In this document: piece after piece, positions 8,274-17,181 of the stretch | Layout: every line of letters starts with the position of its first letter | Numbering within the stretch: position 1 is the stretch's first letter | Assembly: GCA_029202545.1 (NCBI GenBank) | Contig: CP119311.1 | Location: forward strand, 310,001 to 374,000 | From: Candidatus Pseudobacter hemicellulosilyticus | Lineage (GTDB): Bacteria; Bacteroidota; Bacteroidia; Chitinophagales; Chitinophagaceae | Length of the DNA: 64,000 nucleotides | Direction of reading: 5' to 3' | The notes under the pieces: generated by a model | The model's database searches: none | Told to the model about the DNA's origin: nothing | What the model saw: the letters and a program-made list of their open reading frames with translations, nothing else | Position numbers and translations under genes: made by a program

Positions 8274-10905
8274 TTTTTAGCCAGTTGAGTGATAAGATGG
8301 AGTCATGATTTCCGGGCATCGTGGATAATGCCAGTGCAGTGGAAGGCGCCAGGAAGCCGATCCAGAGATCAGGCGTAATGATGGCCGGATCTTCCGAATG
8401 CCAGCAGAGGCCCCCTTTCTCCTTACTGCGCAGCGCGCAGAGTACCTGTTCAATTCTGCCGGTCTCTCTTTCAGCCAGCTCCTGGTATCTCGTATAGCGG
8501 CCAGCCATACGCCAGAGTTCCAGCTGGCCGGACAGTCCATGACAATAAGTGGGATCTTTGACAGGCCCCGCCTGCAACAGCTTCTGCACGGCCCAGTCCA
8601 TCATCTGCGGGTCAAATTCATCCTGCTGGAAAATACTCAGGATAGCCCATAGCCATCCTGCAGCGCCATGGCACCAGATATGATCGGCAGTACCGGCATA
8701 TTTAGCGCCTACGCCATAGAACAGGCAATCTTTTTCCTCATAGCGGGCATGCCGGTAGATCCTTTCCAGCACTTCCATGGACATGGCTTTGTACAGCCTG
8801 TTATTGGCCACACGTCCATACAGGCCGATGGCCATGGCTATTCCCGCGGCCCCATGCGCTGCGCCTACCAGGTATTCAGCAGGCTGCGGACCATCGCCAG
8901 AAGATTGTTTCCAGACATAGGCTTTGTCAATGGTAATATAAGTGGCTGCCAGCTCTTTCACGGGTCCTTCCACCAGCTGCAGGAAATCATTGTCGCCCGT
9001 CAGGTCATATAAAACAGCCCCGGCATATACCAGACCAGCGGCGCCGGTGAACAGGTCAGTCCGGGTACATTGCTGTACTGCTTTCCGCAAAAGGTCTTTT
9101 GCCGCTGTCAGGTACCGTTCTTTTCCATAGGCGTAGCCGGTAGCGCCCAGCGCCAGGGCCATGCCGCCCAAGCCCACAAAAAGTCCGGGGGGCAGACTGC
9201 TGCTGGCGCCACGACGGATCAGGTGTTCACATGCCTGCTCAATATCCTGCCGGAAAAGGCTGGTATTGCCCAATACTTTTCCATTGCACAGGAGTCCGAT
9301 GATAATACCGGCGCTGCCTACATTGATGCCTTCACATAAAAACTCTTTGGCCAGGTGGTTATTCTTCCAGCCAAACTGCCGGTCATTGCTGACCAGGTAA
9401 GCGTGGGTAGTTTGGCTGGAAGCATATACCATCTTAAAAATTTTCCTGCGATGGATCCTTGGCCGGCGCTGCATTGTTACAGCGGCGTCCTGCCGGCTGG
9501 CGGGGAAATCGATAGTACTGAAATACTGGTTGAGGGTGGCGAGGCTGATCCTGTTACCGGGTGTGAACTGGTGGCAGAGCTGCACCACTGCCGCTATTTT
9601 TGCAAAGCCCAGCGTGAACAGCAGGGCGATCCGTTTAACGTGGTTATCGGTCAGCTTGGCGGGATCATACTGCAGGCAGATATGTTCCAGGATAGTACCC
9701 AGGGCAAAGATGTCTGTCTCCACGCCTTCTTCCTGTGTCAGGAATTCATGCGCATAATAATTTTTGGTGCTGAGGTCTACCCGGATTTTTTCATCCGGCT
9801 TGCAGGCCGCTTCAAAATCTATCAGCCTGATGCTGTCATTGACCAGCAGCATATTGGAGAGCTTCAGGTCACGGTGGATAATGCCCAGCTGGTGCAGCTG
9901 CTGCACAGCTTCTACTATCCTGGGAAAAATGGTCATCTGTTTTTCCTGGTCCAGTTCGGCTACTGTTTTTCCTTCCAGGTATTCCATGGAGAGAAAATGT
10001 CCTTTGTCGGATCGGGAAAGACTATAAGCCCTGTTACTGGCGGTATATCCCCGCTGTTGCAGGAACCGCAGGATCCGGTATTCATTGCGCAGCCTCCCAT
10101 CTACCGACAGGCCATGCAGGTCCACATAGTTTTTTGCAGGGACAAACTTCAGCACCACCGGCTCAAAATCTGCCATACGTACACCATAATATACATGGGA
10201 GAAGGGCTTCTGCGCCAGCAGCAGGAAGGGCAGCCAGCTTTCGGCTCCTGCCTCCAGTACCTGGTCGGGCTCAAATAGTACGGGGCGCTGGTAATTCCTT
10301 TTATAAGGCGCGGTGATACCGGGCGTCTGCTGCCCGTCGGCCAGTCGTTTATCCACCAGCTGCCGGCCATTCACCGTCAGGCTATAGCCGGGTACGCCAT
10401 CTTCATCGTAGGAATACTCACGGGAACTGAATACGCCATAACGGATGGTGACCGGGCTATCTTTTTTGATCTGGAGATCGCTGGGCGGCACGGGGCCTGC
10501 CGAGGAAGACCAGACCCGGTTGATGGCAGTGCAGAAATTACGCAGGGCCCTGTCCGAGGCCGGGTAAACAGTAATGATCTTACCGATCTGCGTATAGCCC
10601 ATTTTACCGCTGTTGATACTATCCAGGAAGTCGATAGACTCCGGTATCTTGAAAGAAGCGCCCAACTGAATTAAAAGGGGAAGAACTTTTCCGAACATGC
10701 TGCTGATCTCGTTCGACTGGAAGCTCACATGGATCTTCCAGCCTGCATCCCGGTTGACAGCTGATGCAACAGGTGCGCAATAGATCCAGTTATGCGCGGA
10801 TTCCTCCTGCGTTCGCTGGAACTGGTAACGTTTCCCGTGCAGCTGCAACAGCTTATCCACCTGCGCAGCATAGTACTCTTGGGTCCTTCCCCTTTTTTCT
10901 GACAT
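8263..10905 (-). CDS. Lanthipeptide synthetase, lyase-kinase-cyclase type (LanKC/LanL-like)
   Basis: Three domains are visible over 880 aa. The N-terminal lyase region (about 1-220) has GWKIHVS, SFKIPES, GKIITVYP and VTIRYG, the usual class III/IV pattern. A Ser/Thr kinase (about 235-440) has a catalytic-type lysine (VVLKF), HRDLKLSN at about 344-351 and DFE instead of DFG at about 363, as in known LanKC enzymes. The C-terminal LanC-like cyclase (about 500-880) has AHGAAG, WCHGAAGW and YCHGLSG. It phosphorylates Ser/Thr of a precursor, eliminates phosphate and closes thioether rings. Both Cys and the His of the LanC zinc site are kept, which is typical of class IV rather than class III. An ATG at 10905 (MSEKRGR) is preferred; an in-frame ATG at 10935 would add 10 residues. 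Confidence 0.88.
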   Translation of the reverse strand: MSEKRGRTQEYYAAQVDKLLQLHGKRYQFQRTQEESAHNWIYCAPVASAVNRDAGWKIHVSFQSNEISSMFGKVLPLLIQLGASFKIPESIDFLDSINSGKMGYTQIGKIITVYPASDRALRNFCTAINRVWSSSAGPVPPSDLQIKKDSPVTIRYGVFSSREYSYDEDGVPGYSLTVNGRQLVDKRLADGQQTPGITAPYKRNYQRPVLFEPDQVLEAGAESWLPFLLLAQKPFSHVYYGVRMADFEPVVLKFVPAKNYVDLHGLSVDGRLRNEYRILRFLQQRGYTASNRAYSLSRSDKGHFLSMEYLEGKTVAELDQEKQMTIFPRIVEAVQQLHQLGIIHRDLKLSNMLLVNDSIRLIDFEAACKPDEKIRVDLSTKNYYAHEFLTQEEGVETDIFALGTILEHICLQYDPAKLTDNHVKRIALLFTLGFAKIAAVVQLCHQFTPGNRISLATLNQYFSTIDFPASRQDAAVTMQRRPRIHRRKIFKMVYASSQTTHAYLVSNDRQFGWKNNHLAKEFLCEGINVGSAGIIIGLLCNGKVLGNTSLFRQDIEQACEHLIRRGASSSLPPGLFVGLGGMALALGATGYAYGKERYLTAAKDLLRKAVQQCTRTDLFTGAAGLVYAGAVLYDLTGDNDFLQLVEGPVKELAATYITIDKAYVWKQSSGDGPQPAEYLVGAAHGAAGIAMAIGLYGRVANNRLYKAMSMEVLERIYRHARYEEKDCLFYGVGAKYAGTADHIWCHGAAGWLWAILSIFQQDEFDPQMMDWAVQKLLQAGPVKDPTYCHGLSGQLELWRMAGRYTRYQELAERETGRIEQVLCALRSKEKGGLCWHSEDPAIITPDLWIGFLAPSTALALSTMPGNHDSILSLNWLKNAL

Positions 10906-10941
10906 AAATAGTAAACGGTGTATATGCCCGTGCAAAAAGGC

Positions 10942-11301
10942 TTATACGATCTTGTTGATCATAATTTTGTTGAGGTTGGTCTTCATCTGGGGATATACCC
11001 GGATAATGCTGTCGGCAATAGATGCCTTGGTGTTCCAGCAGCAGTTACCGGTAGATACACAGGAATAACCGCCGCAGTTGGCAGCCAGGTTACCCTGTTT
11101 GAATCCTTCTTCCAGCAGCAACTCCCGGCGTACATCCAACGCAAGACCGCGGTCACCCAGGAACTTGTTGGGGTCCTTGGCAAAATCCTTTGCCTGCTGG
11201 GGATCTGTTTTCAGTTCTTTTACAATGCTGCGCATCAGGGTAGCCATAGTGTCCCTGGTAGGGGTGATTGTACCCTTACTGATTTTTACTGTTTTTGCCA
11301 T
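10942..11301 (-). CDS. Candidate lanthipeptide precursor peptide (119 aa)
   Basis: Starting at the ATG at 11301 (MAKTVKISKG), the peptide has a long helical, charged leader (about 1-70, with TDPQQAKDFAKDPNKFLGD, like Nif11/NHLP leaders). The core begins NCGGYSCVSTGNCCW, with Cys at about 76, 81, 87 and 88 and Ser/Thr at 80, 83, 84, 91, 94 and 98. A further 30 residues lack Cys and end KIMINKIV. It lies 36 nt upstream of the synthetase start and is the first gene of the operon, so it is the natural substrate. The long Cys-free C-terminal tail is unusual for a lanthipeptide and may itself be removed. The longer reading with an upstream start (145 aa) is rejected because its extra N-terminus is not conserved-looking and starts inside the promoter. 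Confidence 0.72.
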   Translation of the reverse strand: MAKTVKISKGTITPTRDTMATLMRSIVKELKTDPQQAKDFAKDPNKFLGDRGLALDVRRELLLEEGFKQGNLAANCGGYSCVSTGNCCWNTKASIADSIIRVYPQMKTNLNKIMINKIV

Positions 11302-11549
11302 AAAAACCGATTTAATGTGGTTTTCAAATGTGATTGATAAATAAAAGAAACGGGCTGATCCTGTTGTCAGGACCAGCACAAAAGTTAATTCGCAGTGGAT
11401 GTGGTTGGGAATGGAGCAAAGTACAAAAGAAACGGTCTATACGGGACCGTTAAAACACCTTTTTTAACGACCCTACACTGTGTTGCCGCCACACAGCATA
11501 GCACAAAAAGAAGTATACATTAACGTTGGTATAAAATACACAAAGGGGA
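11302..11549 (-). promoter_or_regulatory. Promoter region of the lanthipeptide operon and downstream end of the UvrD-like gene
   Basis: This 248-nt gap separates the precursor start from the stop of the upstream helicase gene on the same strand. A hairpin AACGGTC/GACCGTT sits at 11431-11451, overlapping a second one (CGTTAAAA at 11448-11455 with TTTTAACG downstream), a plausible terminator for the helicase. No -7 box matches TAnnTTTG perfectly on the minus strand; TTGTACTTTGC near 11411-11425 is the nearest. The operon promoter must lie here, between 11302 and about 11430, but is not resolved. Confidence 0.4.
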
Positions 11550-13403
11550 TCAATCCATTAGGCCCAGTTTTTTCAGGCGGGCAATGATAGCGCCTTTTGT
11601 CCGGCCGAAGCTTTCTGCAATATCTGCCAGGGAGTGAAAGGTTTCATACAACTCCTGCAGTTCCTCATCCTGTGCGGCGGTCCAGTATTTACCGGCATCT
11701 GCATACAGGCTGCGTTTGTCGGTGCTGCCATAGGACTTATTGCCAACCGGCCGCTGGTAGCCGGCGGAGCGGCCAACGGAGCCTGTTTTCTTTCCGGTCT
11801 CAGCTGAACCTGCCTGCACCCGGACAATCCTGTCCGACAGGGGTACGCCATCCGGCACCAGCCCATCAGGAATATGCAGTTTACTTTTGGCGCGGGTGAT
11901 GGCTACGTATAACAGGTTGACCTCTTCATTGAGCCGGGCAACAGGCATAGGCTCTTTGGCTACAATGGCATCTGCTTTGGCTTTTTTGATCTTACCCTGG
12001 TTGATAAAATCATTCACCAGGTAAACCGTATCGTATTCCATGCCCTTGGCCCGATGCACAGTGGAGAAGATCATGTCTGCTGTTGCTTTATCGGCATCAG
12101 CACAGTGCAGGTCTTTCAGGGAACGCAGCATATCATAGATGCCATCTCCATATTCCTTGACCACTTCCAGCATCATGGCCAGCTGCTGGTCCTCTGTTTT
12201 CTCAATATACTCTTCCAGGTCGTCCAGGCTGTTCATACTGCGGATGAGCTTATCGCGGATCTTATCCGGTTTGTTGTTGGCGAGGTTCAGTACATCATAC
12301 AGGGAAGCGCCTTCATCAGCGTAGGTATAGGTATTGATATTGCCTTCAAAATAGATGCTTTTCACCTTTCGGTTCTCCGTAACATATTCAATAGCGTTCA
12401 GCAGCAGGCCCAGGTTGGAGCGGGCGATGGTGGCATTGGTCTTATACTGTGCCGCTTTCCCTTTACCCTGCAATGACGCCGGCTGAAAATCCTTGTAAAG
12501 CTTCTCTTTGAGCGTAAGTACCTGTGTGGCCAGTTCCGCCATTTCCTGCGGGAACCGGAAGCTGGCTGACAGTTGCAGGGTGCTGAACTCGGCCCTGTCC
12601 AGGGAGTTAACGGCATGCCGCCAGCCATAGATCTGCTGGTGGGTATCGCCTACAATCACTTTCACTGCCCGTTTTTGCTGCAGGAATACGGCCAGCATGG
12701 CGGCCGAGGCATCCTGTGCTTCATCGAACAGGATATAATCATAGGGCAGTTGCGGTGCAGACAGCTGGAATTTCTTCAGGTAAAAATCATGGGTAATGGC
12801 TATCTCACGACGATCCATTTTTGCCAGCAGCTGGCGGGTGCCCCCCTCAATCTGCGGGTAATATTTCTGGGCGAAGGAACGCGCGGCCTTATCGGCAATG
12901 GTGTCCAGGTAATTCAGCTCCTGCACTTTTGCCTTATCACTGTTACAGAAATAGGTGATGAACTTGCTGATATGCGAAGCAATGATGTATTCGGTATGTC
13001 TTTCGCCCAGTCCTTCCAGTCCCAGCATTTCCACGATCTCATGGGTACGGTATTCCTGCTGGCTGACCTTGTAACCGGAGCCTTTGACAATATAGTCGAA
13101 GGCCAGGGAATGCGCTGTTTCCACGCGGACATTACGCAGTCCCCGCTGTTCAAAGCGGCGCAGGGCTTCCATTTTAACAGAGCGGTTGAACGCCAGGTAA
13201 AGAATGGAAGCAGTGGAAGGCCGGGAAGCGGCGTATTCAATGATAGTGGTGGTTTTGCCGGAACCGGCTACGGCGTTAATGGCGATATCGCCGGAAGTGC
13301 GGATGACTGCCAGTTGTTCTTCGGTCAGCTGCTGCTGCCCTTTTGCCATTTGTTGGGAACCTGCTTCCATAGTGCGTAAAGACAAACGGCAAATATCGGT
13401 CAA
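11550..13403 (-). CDS. UvrD/FBH1-like superfamily 1 helicase with C-terminal SANT/HTH-like domain (617 aa)
   Basis: Superfamily 1 motifs are all present: Walker A NAVAGSGKTTT, Walker B DEAQD, motif III GDTHQQIYGW, the HRAKGMEYDTVYLVNDF motif and LYVAITRAKSKLHI. The C-terminal 45 residues (YWTAAQDEELQELYETFHSLADIAES) read as a small SANT/HTH-like DNA-binding module joined through a flexible linker. The likely start is the ATG of MAKGQQQ (13349), because residues before it (MTDICRLSLRTMEAGSQQ) look non-conserved. It acts in DNA repair or recombination, unwinding or displacing DNA. It lies upstream of the lanthipeptide operon on the same strand but with a 248-nt gap, so it is not clearly part of it. 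Confidence 0.85.
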   Translation of the reverse strand: MTDICRLSLRTMEAGSQQMAKGQQQLTEEQLAVIRTSGDIAINAVAGSGKTTTIIEYAASRPSTASILYLAFNRSVKMEALRRFEQRGLRNVRVETAHSLAFDYIVKGSGYKVSQQEYRTHEIVEMLGLEGLGERHTEYIIASHISKFITYFCNSDKAKVQELNYLDTIADKAARSFAQKYYPQIEGGTRQLLAKMDRREIAITHDFYLKKFQLSAPQLPYDYILFDEAQDASAAMLAVFLQQKRAVKVIVGDTHQQIYGWRHAVNSLDRAEFSTLQLSASFRFPQEMAELATQVLTLKEKLYKDFQPASLQGKGKAAQYKTNATIARSNLGLLLNAIEYVTENRKVKSIYFEGNINTYTYADEGASLYDVLNLANNKPDKIRDKLIRSMNSLDDLEEYIEKTEDQQLAMMLEVVKEYGDGIYDMLRSLKDLHCADADKATADMIFSTVHRAKGMEYDTVYLVNDFINQGKIKKAKADAIVAKEPMPVARLNEEVNLLYVAITRAKSKLHIPDGLVPDGVPLSDRIVRVQAGSAETGKKTGSVGRSAGYQRPVGNKSYGSTDKRSLYADAGKYWTAAQDEELQELYETFHSLADIAESFGRTKGAIIARLKKLGLMD

Positions 13404-13822
13404 GGAAATAATAATTCCGGCAAAAATCAGGCTTGTTGAAAAGTATTGCTGTTTACAATAGTTGCGGCGGGGAAGCCGCGGAAGAGCAGCCTGGCTGCAG
13501 TTGTTGACGGGCGCCGGTTGTTAGCTGCCGGAGGCATTGGAACAGGTGTCACGCTCCGGACGGGCCACTGAAGGCCGTTGTGGCCACTCAGTTTACTACG
13601 AGTGATTGAAAGCCGCTGCGGGCAACTCAATCCAGCTATCAGCAGGAAAAATAGCAGCAAACAAAAAGAGGAGGTATCGAAAATAAACGAAGGCCCTGAG
13701 AAAAGCCTAAACGACTACCAGTCTCCACCAGGTACCCGAATACAAAGAGGGTGTATCCTACTTTTGATACACCCTCTTCAATATTATTGTTAGCTGCTTC
13801 CTGAAAACAGTATAATGACTGT
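13404..13822. other. Gene-free region with a terminator hairpin
   Basis: 419 nt between the helicase gene and the M16 peptidase gene, with no convincing gene. It holds a perfect hairpin at 13746-13777 (see terminator entry) and an imperfect inverted repeat near 13563-13600 (ACTGA-GGCC...GGCC-TCAGT). Confidence 0.5.
13746..13777 (-). terminator. Terminator of the M16 peptidase gene
   Basis: AGAGGGTGTATC at 13746-13757 pairs with GATACACCCTCT at 13766-13777 (12 of 12), with an 8-nt loop, 46 nt downstream of the peptidase stop codon. The T-run on the minus strand is short. Confidence 0.65.
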
Positions 13823-16609
13823 TTATTGTTGTTCAGGGAGCCAGACGAACTTGATAACGTTCTTGTCGTCCAGGTATTTTTTGGCAGCGGCCTGGATGGT
13901 TGCCAGGGTCACTTTATCCAGCTCTTTGTCCTGGTTCAGGACACGTTTGGGATCCTGTTCGTTGACATAGGCATCCACGATGTAGCCCATCCAGAAACCA
14001 TTGTCCGTGAGCGCCAGCTCAAACTGCCTTTTTTCTTCCTCTTTGAATTTGGTGAGGTCCGTGGCGGGAGGACCATCCTGTTGCAGTTTTTTGATCTCGT
14101 CAAAAGTAGCGGCGATCAGCTTGTCCACATTGGCCGGGGCGCAACCAAAGGAAACACCCAGGTTATAGCGGCCTACGGGCAGTTTGGACACCTGCAGGGA
14201 AGCGGAGGGGGTATATACACCACCTTCTGTTTCACGCAGTCTTTCCAGGAGGCGGAACTGCAGTACTTCTTTGAGGGCGTTGATCTGGACCGCATTTTCG
14301 GGGGAGAAGTCAAAGTCGCCGGTAAAGCTCATCTGCACGCTGGCTTTGTCTTCCTTGCCTTTGTATACGGTCTTGGTGATATTGCCTTTGGGAGCGCGGA
14401 TGCCCAGGTCTTTCGGCGTTTCTTTTACAGCAGTACCTGGCAGGGAACCGATATACTCTTCCAGCAGCGGGCGGATGGAATCCACCTGGAAGCTGCCTAC
14501 GAAGAAGAAGGTGAAATCACCTGCATTGGCAAAACGCTCTCTGAATACATTGTATGCCCTGTCCAGTTTGATCTGGTGGAGCTTGTCGAGCGTAGGTCCT
14601 GTGCGGCGGACATTATAATTACCCATTACGGCGGATACGGTATCCACAAACACGTTACGGATATTGCCGTAGCGGTTGGTGATAGCCTGCTCGCTCTGGC
14701 GGATGATATTGTTGAACACCACGGTGTCCTTGCGGGGAACAGTGAAATAAGCATGGATCAGCTGGAGGGCTGTTCCAAGATCCTTCACGCTGGAACCACC
14801 CTGGATGCCTTCAGCTGTTTCACCGATAAAGGGCATTACCTGCACCAGTTTACCGTTCAGCAGTTTGGGCATAGCGATGGGGTCATAGGAGCCCAGGCCT
14901 GAGCTGGCCATGATACCGGCAGCGTTGGCGGCCGACTGGAAATCAGCATCACTGTAAAGAGCAGTGCCACCATGGCTATAGGCCATGAAGCTGATCTCGT
15001 CATTCTTGAAGGTAGTGGGCTTCAGGATCACGCGGGCGCCATTGCTGAGGGTCAGCTCGGTAACGCCGATCTCGGAGATGGTTTTGGTAGCCGTCACCTT
15101 ACCAGCGGGCGGCAGGGAAGGCAGCAGACTGCCATCGGCAGCGTTGTCCTGGTAAGCGGTGAGGGTTTGTTTTTCAGCAGCAGCGATCCAGTTGTTCACG
15201 GTCAGTTCTGCGGGCAGGGAAGCTTTGGCAGATTCCGGTGCGGTAACAATAATATCCCGGTCGGTTTCTTTCAGCCATTCGTTAGCCCTTGTGTTGATAG
15301 CTTCCAGGGTAATGGCAGGCAGGATCTCCTGGATCAGTTTCACTTCAGCTTCCACGCTCATGGCGGCGCTTCCGCTCAGGAAATTGGCCTGGTATTCAGA
15401 TACGTAATCGGAAGAGTTGATCTTATCCTTTTCCTTCAGGCGGGAGGTCATGGAAGTGAGGATATTGGTCTTGGCGCGTTGCAGTTCAGACGCAACAAAG
15501 CCAAAGCGTTTGATACGGGCGATCTCTGCCCAGGCGGCGGCAAAGCCGGATTCCAGCTCATTATCGCGGGCCACCAGCTGCAGGCTGAGGGCGTTCACGC
15601 CACCGAAGAGGGAACTTATGCCACCACCAAACTGGCGGAAGGGCGGATTGGGCTTTTTGGACAGTTCGCCGAGGCGGGCGGCCAGCATCTGGGAGAAGAG
15701 GCTGTTCACGATAGCCGTATTATAGTCGGCCACGGTTTTAACAGGCGATACTTTTCTCTTCATCAGCAGCTGTACAACGGTCTGGGGATATTCAGAATCC
15801 GTAACGGTGATGAACTGGTTCTTGCCTTGCAGGGGGATAGTATATACGGTCCGGGGTTTTACCACGGAAGGTTTTTTCAGGTTGGAGAATTTGGCTTTGA
15901 CCATTTTCTCTACTTCTTTCACATCAATATCACCAACAACGATCAGGGCCTGCAGATCGGGACGGTACCAATCTTTATAGAAGGCGCGGATGGTGGCCGG
16001 GGTGAATTTATTGAGTACTTCTTCGGTGCCGATGGGCAGGCGGTCGGCATAGCGGGATTTGTTGACCAGGATGGGGAAGGTTTTATCCTGGATCCGCTGA
16101 TCGGCTCCTTTGCGGAGCCTTTTTTCTTCTATTACTACGCCTCTTTCGCGGTCAATCTCTTCAGGGTCGAGGGTGGCGTCCTGTGCCCAGTCGCGCATGA
16201 TCTGGATACCGTTGTTGAACAGTTCCTTGTTATCGGTGGGAATGGGCAGCTGGTATACGGTTTCATCGAAAGAAGTGTAGGCGTTCAGATCGGCTCCGAA
16301 ACGGATACCGGACTGCTGAAGGTATTCTACCAGTTTGTTCTTGGGGTAGTTTTTGGTGCCATTGAAGCTCATATGCTCCATGAAATGCGCCAGGCCACGC
16401 TGCTCTTCCGTTTCCAGGATAGAGCCGGCTTTTACCACCAGGTACAGCTGGGCCCTCTTAGCGGGCTCGGCATTGTGCCGGATATAATAGGTAAAGCCAT
16501 TAGGCAATACGCCCTTGCGTACGGCTGTGTCCAGGGGCAGGTTCTGCGCAGCAGCGTCCAGCACCGGTAACAGGAAAAGGGCATGGAAAAAAACTTTTTT
16601 CAGTAACAT
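13823..16609 (-). CDS. M16 family zinc metallopeptidase, insulinase/PqqL-type (928 aa)
   Basis: After a signal peptide (VFFHALFLLPVLDAAAQ), the catalytic inverted zinc motif HFMEH lies at residues 75-79 (GLAHFMEHMSFNGTKNYP), with the conserved downstream glutamate near EEIDRERGVVIEEKR. The length of about 930 residues fits the two-repeat periplasmic M16 proteases (PqqL/YhjJ type), in which the N-terminal half is active and the C-terminal half (residues about 500-928) is an inactive partner fold. It processes peptides or misfolded proteins in the periplasm. A 530-nt gap separates it from the divergent acyltransferase gene. Confidence 0.92.
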   Translation of the reverse strand: MLLKKVFFHALFLLPVLDAAAQNLPLDTAVRKGVLPNGFTYYIRHNAEPAKRAQLYLVVKAGSILETEEQRGLAHFMEHMSFNGTKNYPKNKLVEYLQQSGIRFGADLNAYTSFDETVYQLPIPTDNKELFNNGIQIMRDWAQDATLDPEEIDRERGVVIEEKRLRKGADQRIQDKTFPILVNKSRYADRLPIGTEEVLNKFTPATIRAFYKDWYRPDLQALIVVGDIDVKEVEKMVKAKFSNLKKPSVVKPRTVYTIPLQGKNQFITVTDSEYPQTVVQLLMKRKVSPVKTVADYNTAIVNSLFSQMLAARLGELSKKPNPPFRQFGGGISSLFGGVNALSLQLVARDNELESGFAAAWAEIARIKRFGFVASELQRAKTNILTSMTSRLKEKDKINSSDYVSEYQANFLSGSAAMSVEAEVKLIQEILPAITLEAINTRANEWLKETDRDIIVTAPESAKASLPAELTVNNWIAAAEKQTLTAYQDNAADGSLLPSLPPAGKVTATKTISEIGVTELTLSNGARVILKPTTFKNDEISFMAYSHGGTALYSDADFQSAANAAGIMASSGLGSYDPIAMPKLLNGKLVQVMPFIGETAEGIQGGSSVKDLGTALQLIHAYFTVPRKDTVVFNNIIRQSEQAITNRYGNIRNVFVDTVSAVMGNYNVRRTGPTLDKLHQIKLDRAYNVFRERFANAGDFTFFFVGSFQVDSIRPLLEEYIGSLPGTAVKETPKDLGIRAPKGNITKTVYKGKEDKASVQMSFTGDFDFSPENAVQINALKEVLQFRLLERLRETEGGVYTPSASLQVSKLPVGRYNLGVSFGCAPANVDKLIAATFDEIKKLQQDGPPATDLTKFKEEEKRQFELALTDNGFWMGYIVDAYVNEQDPKRVLNQDKELDKVTLATIQAAAKKYLDDKNVIKFVWLPEQQ

Positions 16610-16845
16610 ACAGTTTGGTGGTATTTATAAAAATTGGGTGTCTCCAATGTTATTAAGGCCCGCAATTGTACGAAACGGTTCGTAAAATTTTTGATAAAAC
16701 AGTAATAATTACATGAATGGTATGTGTTTAGGGGACACAGGCTATAAATTAGTACGCTGGTGGTCGGCAGGATGGCGAGCCGCGGCCAGGGTCGGGGGTT
16801 TGAGTGCAGCTGGAGCAAAGGAAGGATAGTATAGGGAAATATAGT

Positions 16846-17028
16846 GGAGCCGGGCAACAGGAATACTATGGAACTACCGTTGCGTCGCACTCTTGTACGC
16901 CTGGAGCGCTATGCAGCAGCGGATTGGCCCGTGGCGACACTACAGTTCCCTTTCCAGCTGCATAGCGGACAAACTGCACAAGAGTGCGACGCAACGGCGG
17001 CTTAATAGCAGTACTATCGCCTGGCTCC
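16846..17028. repeat. Imperfect palindromic repeat of about 183 bp, REP/MITE-like
   Basis: A perfect 20-bp inverted pair lies at 16877-16896 and 16978-16997 (the left arm begins CCGTTGCGTCGCACT). A further pair of 11 bp lies inside it (16907-16917, 16957-16967) and an outer 10-bp pair with one mismatch lies at 16846-16855 and 17019-17028 (GGAGCCGGGC against GCCTGGCTCC). The copies of TACTAT at 16864-16869 and 17012-17017 resemble a target-site duplication but may be chance. It has no coding capacity and lies in the divergent promoter region between the M16 gene and the acyltransferase gene. Confidence 0.65.
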
Positions 17029-17134
17029 CCATTGCTTTTTTGTAAAAACCGGCAGGGCTGAGTAAGGATCAGTCGTTATTCTTCAAAAAAATGCCATTTT
17101 GGATCAGGCTCCCGGCTTCAAATCCCAAATTCAA

Positions 17135-17142
17135 TATATTTG
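17135..17142 (+). promoter_or_regulatory. -7 promoter element (TATATTTG) of the acyltransferase gene
   Basis: TATATTTG matches the Bacteroidota consensus TAnnTTTG exactly. It places transcription initiation near 17150, ahead of the ATG at 17182, and shows that an upstream TTG at 17140 in the same frame is part of the promoter and not the start codon. No good -33 box is seen. Confidence 0.5.
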
Positions 17143-17181
17143 GCTTTATCATGTAGTGAACCCTTTCAAACCAGGAAACGA

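Noticed and set aside
9355..10278. Plus-strand ORF of 307 aa opposite the synthetase gene
   Set aside because: Antisense to the kinase/cyclase gene, Cys/His-rich without pattern, no promoter.
10942..11379. 145-aa reading of the precursor
   Set aside because: The extra 26 residues begin in the intergenic region; the MAKTVKIS start at 11301 gives a coherent leader.
13826..16570. Long plus-strand ORFs (358 and 532 aa) opposite the M16 peptidase gene
   Set aside because: They are antisense to a clear metallopeptidase gene, show no domain or signal, and arise from codon bias on the opposite strand.
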